From Bacillota bacterium (GTDB lineage Bacteria; Bacillota; Clostridia; Oscillospirales; Ruminococcaceae), in assembly GCA_023443315.1 (NCBI GenBank), contig JAEZVA010000043.1:1-9920 (forward strand): DNA of 9,920 nt, given 5' to 3'. The notes beneath the pieces were generated by a model. It was not told the DNA's origin, searched no databases, and was given only the letters and a program-made list of their open reading frames with translations. Of this stretch, positions 6,800 through 9,920 are shown in pieces. The stretch's first letter is position 1, and the number at the start of each line of letters is the position of its first letter. A program made the position numbers and the translations under genes.

Positions 6800-7744
6800 A
6801 TGAGCAAAACACAAAGCCAGCGCCTCGCTTACGGAGAAGAAATTGTCGCCATTGGGGGAGAAAACCCCAATGTGGTCGCACTGGAAGCGGACCTGGGTAA
6901 ATCAACAATGTCTATCCTGTTTCAACAGGCTTACCCCGAGCGGTATTTTGAGATGGGGATCGCCGAGCAGAATATGCTTTCTACCGCTGCAGGTCTTGCC
7001 GCAAGCGGAAAGATTCCCTTCTGCAGCACATTTGCGGTATTTGCTACCGGCAGGGCATACGACCAGATCCGTCAAACAATCTCCATCGGAAAGCTTAATG
7101 TGAAAATCTGTGGATCCTCCTCCGGTCTTTCCGACTTTGGCGACGGCTCCACACATCAGACGATAGAAGATATTGCGCTTATGAGCGCTATCCCCGGCAT
7201 GACGGTACTTACCCCCTGTGACGCCACCGAAACACGACAGGCGGTACGCGAGGCGGTGAAGATTGAGGGACCTGTTTATATCCGGGTTGTTCGCAACGAA
7301 CTACCTGATTATGTGAGTGAGAATGAAGCCTTTGAGCTTGGTCGGCTGCGCGTTCTTCGGGATGGCACCGATGTTGCTATCTTAGCCCACGGTGCCATGG
7401 TGGCACACTCTATGGAGGCGGCGGAGCAGCTTGCTGCCCAGGGCATTAGTGCAAAGGTGGTCAACGTATCAACAATGAAGCCGTTTAACTATGAGGGTGT
7501 TGCCAAGATTGCAAGCTCGGTAAAGGCGGTTGTGACGGCGGAAGACCACAATTATATCGGCGGGCTTGCCTCCGCGGCGGCACTCGCCCTGCGCAAAACA
7601 GCCACCCCAATGGATTATGTGGCTGTCGAGGATAAGTTTGGACAGTCTGCCCACAGCGTGGAGGATCTGATGTCCCATTATGGCTTGACAGCGGAAAACA
7701 TCGCAGCAAAATCGATAACACTGTTGCAGGGAGGTACTATATAA
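6800..7744 (+). CDS. Transketolase, C-terminal (pyrimidine-binding) subunit
   Basis: The 314-residue second half binds the aminopyrimidine of thiamine diphosphate and contributes the donor pocket. E56 in EMGIAEQNM is the glutamate that activates the cofactor (E411 in E. coli TktA). EADLGKST supplies the Ser of the phosphate site and VVRNELP the Arg corresponding to R520. D115 and H119 in GDGSTHQ match D469 and H473. The residue 12 before H119, where classical and most split transketolases have His (H461 in TktA), is S107 within CGSSSGLS. That site contacts the donor phosphate, so the change hints at an unphosphorylated donor (inference from an alignment made by eye). GAGAGGAG at 6786-6793 precedes the ATG. 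The stop codon abuts the next start, so coupling with the reductase is likely. Confidence 0.93.
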   Translation: MSKTQSQRLAYGEEIVAIGGENPNVVALEADLGKSTMSILFQQAYPERYFEMGIAEQNMLSTAAGLAASGKIPFCSTFAVFATGRAYDQIRQTISIGKLNVKICGSSSGLSDFGDGSTHQTIEDIALMSAIPGMTVLTPCDATETRQAVREAVKIEGPVYIRVVRNELPDYVSENEAFELGRLRVLRDGTDVAILAHGAMVAHSMEAAEQLAAQGISAKVVNVSTMKPFNYEGVAKIASSVKAVVTAEDHNYIGGLASAAALALRKTATPMDYVAVEDKFGQSAHSVEDLMSHYGLTAENIAAKSITLLQGGTI

Positions 7745-8632
7745 ATGAAAATCGGATTTATCGGGCTTGGCATTATGGGTAAGCCCATGGCAAAGAACTT
7801 GATGAAAGCGGGTCATGAGCTGGTCGTCTTTGATGTAGTCAAAGAGAATGTGGATCATCTCGTCGCGGCGGGAGCGTCTGCGGCGAACTCCTCTAAGGCA
7901 GTAGCCGAGCAATGCCCGATTATCATAACAATGCTACCCAACTCCCCCCACGTAAAGACGGTAGTGCTTGGTGATAACGGCGTGCTTGAAGGTGCTAAGG
8001 AGGGTACTATCCTGATTGATATGTCCTCCATTGCTCCCGAGGCATCTCAGGAGATTGCAAAGGCGTGTGCACAAAAGGGCATTCGGATGATAGACGCACC
8101 GGTTTCGGGCGGTGAGCCCAAGGCTGTAGACGGTACCCTTTCGATTATGGTGGGCGGTGACAAAACCGTATTTGAAAGTGTAAAGGACGATGTTCTGCTT
8201 AAAATGGGCGCTTCTGCCGTTTATTGTGGAGAGATTGGTGCGGGCAACACCACGAAGCTTGCCAATCAAGTTGTTGTGGCATGCAACATCGCGGCCTGTG
8301 CCGAGGCATTTACCCTTGCCAAGAAGGCCGGCGTTGATCCTGAGCTCGTATTCGACGCCATTAAGGGTGGACTTGCGGGTTCTACCGTGATGAACGCAAA
8401 GCTGCCGTTGATGCTCGAGGGCAACTTTAAGCCGGGCTTTAAGATTGACCTGCATATAAAGGATTTAAACAATGCGTTGGAAACCGCGCATACGGTTGGC
8501 TCCCCCTTGCCGCTGACGGCTATCGTAATGGAGATGATGCAGATGTTGCGTGCCGACGGCAGGGGTCAAGACGATCATAGCAGCCTGGCAAACTACTACG
8601 CAAAGCTTGGCGGTACAAAAATAGGGAAATAG
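7745..8632 (+). CDS. garR: Tartronate semialdehyde reductase (2-hydroxy-3-oxopropionate reductase)
   Basis: The 295-residue beta-hydroxyacid dehydrogenase reduces tartronate semialdehyde to D-glycerate with NAD(P)H. The nucleotide-binding motif GLGIMG is at residues 7-12. The substrate-binding DAPVSGGEPKA holds S121-G122-G123, and the catalytic lysine is K171 in GNTTKLANQ. Runs such as ITMLPNSPHVK, LIDMSSIAPEAS, GGLAGSTV and FKIDLHIKDLNNALE match E. coli GarR as recalled nearly word for word, and the length is the same, so this is much closer to GarR/GlxR than to 3-hydroxyisobutyrate dehydrogenases. Its ATG follows the transketolase stop with no gap, with AGGGAGGT at 7728-7735 as ribosome binding site. 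No glyoxylate carboligase, dehydroglucarate aldolase or glycerate kinase is in view, so the source of its substrate must be explained by neighbours or by genes beyond the window. Confidence 0.92.
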   Translation: MKIGFIGLGIMGKPMAKNLMKAGHELVVFDVVKENVDHLVAAGASAANSSKAVAEQCPIIITMLPNSPHVKTVVLGDNGVLEGAKEGTILIDMSSIAPEASQEIAKACAQKGIRMIDAPVSGGEPKAVDGTLSIMVGGDKTVFESVKDDVLLKMGASAVYCGEIGAGNTTKLANQVVVACNIAACAEAFTLAKKAGVDPELVFDAIKGGLAGSTVMNAKLPLMLEGNFKPGFKIDLHIKDLNNALETAHTVGSPLPLTAIVMEMMQMLRADGRGQDDHSSLANYYAKLGGTKIGK

Positions 8633-8661
8633 CCTTGTTTGTTTAAAAAGAAGGGGATAAG

Positions 8662-9920
8662 ATGGGAAACCAGATTGTAATAAACGCCCGAAAAGAGAAG
8701 AACCAAATCGACAAAATGATCTACGGCCATTTTGCGGAGCATCTTGGCAAATGCGTTTACGAAGGGATATGGGTAGGCGAAGATTCGCCTATCCCCAATA
8801 CGCGGGGAATTCGCAATGACATTGTTGCGGCGTTAAAGAAGATCAAAATCCCCTGCCTTCGTTGGCCGGGCGGTTGCTTTGCGGATGAATACCACTGGAG
8901 AGACGGCATAGGTCCAAAGGAAAGCCGCAAAGAGATGGTAAACACTCATTGGGGCAAGGTCGTGGAAAACAACCATTTCGGTACGCACGAGTTTTTTGAT
9001 CTGTGCGAAATGCTTGAAACCGAACCCTATATCTGCGGAAACGTCGGTAGCGGTACCGTGCAGGAGATGCAGGAGTGGGTCGAATACATGACGTTTGACG
9101 GAAAATCTCCGCTCACCACCCTCAGAAAACAAAACGGCAGAGAAGAGCCGTGGAAGCTGAAGTACTTTGGCATAGGAAATGAAAACTGGGGCTGTGGCGG
9201 ACGAATGACTGCCGAACGGTATGCGGAGGAATACAACCGCTATAATCAGTATGTTCGCGACTTGGGAGACAACACAATCTATCGCATCGCATGCGGTCCG
9301 CGTAAAGACAACTATCACTGGACCGAGGTGTTGATGCGAGAGGCCGGCATGCATATGGACGGGCTGGCGCTGCATTACTATACAAGATTGGGAGACCCCG
9401 TGAAAGAGCTTACGCTTGCAGACGGCAACAGAAGATATGTGAGTTCAGGGCTAACGGATAGAAAATCGGCGACCGATTTTAATGAGAAGGAATGGTTTGA
9501 CACCATGAAAGCCGCCTTCTACACCGAAAAGTTGGTGACCGATCATTCACATATTATGGACAAGTATGACCCGGATAAGAATGTGGCACTGATCGTGGAT
9601 GAATGGGGCACATGGTTTAATTGTGAACCGGGAACCAATCCCGGCTTCTTATATCAGCAAAACACCATGCGTGACGCGTTGGTAGCGGCAATGTGCCTAA
9701 ACATCTTTAACAACCATTCCGACCGTGTTCGTATGAGCAACATTGCTCAGGTCATCAATGTCCTGCAGGCGCTCATCCTTACGCAGGGTGAGAAGATGGT
9801 GCTTACTCCCACTTACCACGTATACGACATGTTTCAGGTGCATCAGGATGCCATGCTGCTTGACTTTGCAATGGTTTCCGATGACTACATCTGTGACGGT
9901 GAAGAGCTGAAAAAGGTCAA
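8662..9920 (+). CDS. GH51 alpha-L-arabinofuranosidase, 3' end cut by the window
   Basis: The frame stays open from the ATG at 8662 to the window edge, giving 419 codons. Family members are usually about 500 residues, so roughly 80-90 C-terminal residues are missing through truncation by the window, not by mutation. The protein is a retaining exo-enzyme that removes arabinofuranosyl side chains from arabinan or arabinoxylan oligosaccharides. FGHFAEHLG-type opening residues, LRWPGGCFADEYHW near residue 70, the acid/base E174 in GIGNENWG and the nucleophile E314 in VDEWGTW identify the GH51 barrel. The NENWGCGG form differs from the GNEMDG of Bacillus AbfA and marks another GH51 branch. No signal peptide is seen, so it should be cytoplasmic like the GH43 enzyme. 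AAGGGG at 8651-8656 is a suitable ribosome binding site. The 29-base gap after garR holds no terminator, so it is probably co-transcribed. Confidence 0.93.
   Translation, partial: MGNQIVINARKEKNQIDKMIYGHFAEHLGKCVYEGIWVGEDSPIPNTRGIRNDIVAALKKIKIPCLRWPGGCFADEYHWRDGIGPKESRKEMVNTHWGKVVENNHFGTHEFFDLCEMLETEPYICGNVGSGTVQEMQEWVEYMTFDGKSPLTTLRKQNGREEPWKLKYFGIGNENWGCGGRMTAERYAEEYNRYNQYVRDLGDNTIYRIACGPRKDNYHWTEVLMREAGMHMDGLALHYYTRLGDPVKELTLADGNRRYVSSGLTDRKSATDFNEKEWFDTMKAAFYTEKLVTDHSHIMDKYDPDKNVALIVDEWGTWFNCEPGTNPGFLYQQNTMRDALVAAMCLNIFNNHSDRVRMSNIAQVINVLQALILTQGEKMVLTPTYHVYDMFQVHQDAMLLDFAMVSDDYICDGEELKKV

Noticed and set aside
5940..7744. 1-deoxyxylulose-5-phosphate synthase or glyoxylate carboligase instead of transketolase
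   Set aside because: DXS and Gcl are single chains with different motif order. The split two-chain layout and the SKGHAA, GHPDR, FHNG and GDGSTHQ motifs are those of transketolase.
5940..7744. Sulfosugar transketolase (SqwG/SqwH-type sulfoglycolysis)
   Set aside because: No sulfoquinovosidase, sulfosugar isomerase or sulfonate exporter is present, and the neighbours are pentosan hydrolases.
7934..8455. 173-codon open frame on the minus strand inside garR
   Set aside because: It lies wholly antisense to a well-conserved gene, has no ribosome binding site or recognisable motif, and is explained by the codon pattern of garR.
8833..9375. 180-codon open frame on the minus strand inside the GH51 gene
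   Set aside because: It is antisense to the catalytic part of GH51, has no family resemblance, and is low-quality protein sequence rich in His, Cys and Ser.

Overview
The window reads as part of a plant-glycan utilisation locus from a Gram-positive anaerobe, most likely a Clostridia member (Oscillospirales/Ruminococcaceae-like). The reasons are strong AGGAGG-type ribosome binding sites, a lipoprotein sugar-binding protein, a split two-gene transketolase, an ABC sugar transporter without its own ATPase, and mid-range base composition. The taxonomic call is inference. All nine supported genes lie on the + strand, and no gap between genes exceeds about 130 bases.

Region 1 (about 1-3284) is a three-gene CUT1-type ABC sugar importer: a solute-binding lipoprotein followed by two inner-membrane permeases. 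A 13-bp stem-loop follows the binding-protein gene. A nested double hairpin with a T run closes the unit at 3230-3284.

Region 2 (about 3283-4976) starts with a candidate promoter directly behind that hairpin. It encodes a cytoplasmic GH43 beta-xylosidase/arabinofuranosidase. A weak A/T hairpin sits in the 94-base gap after it.

Region 3 (5071-8632) is a tightly packed metabolic cassette: a gluconate 5-dehydrogenase-like SDR, the N- and C-terminal halves of a transketolase, and a tartronate semialdehyde reductase closely resembling GarR. Region 4 (8662 to the window end) is a GH51 alpha-L-arabinofuranosidase cut off by the window edge after about 419 codons.

Taken together, the transporter would import arabino-/xylo-oligosaccharides and the cytoplasmic GH43 and GH51 enzymes would release pentoses. 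The usual isomerase/kinase genes are not in view. The cassette instead suggests a different route: oxidation of a pentonate at C4 by the SDR, transketolase cleavage of the 4-ketopentonate to tartronate semialdehyde with transfer of the two-carbon unit to a sugar phosphate, and reduction of tartronate semialdehyde to glycerate by GarR. This route is carbon-conserving and redox-neutral. It is a prediction from gene content, supported by loss of a phosphate-binding histidine in the transketolase C-subunit, and is not demonstrated.
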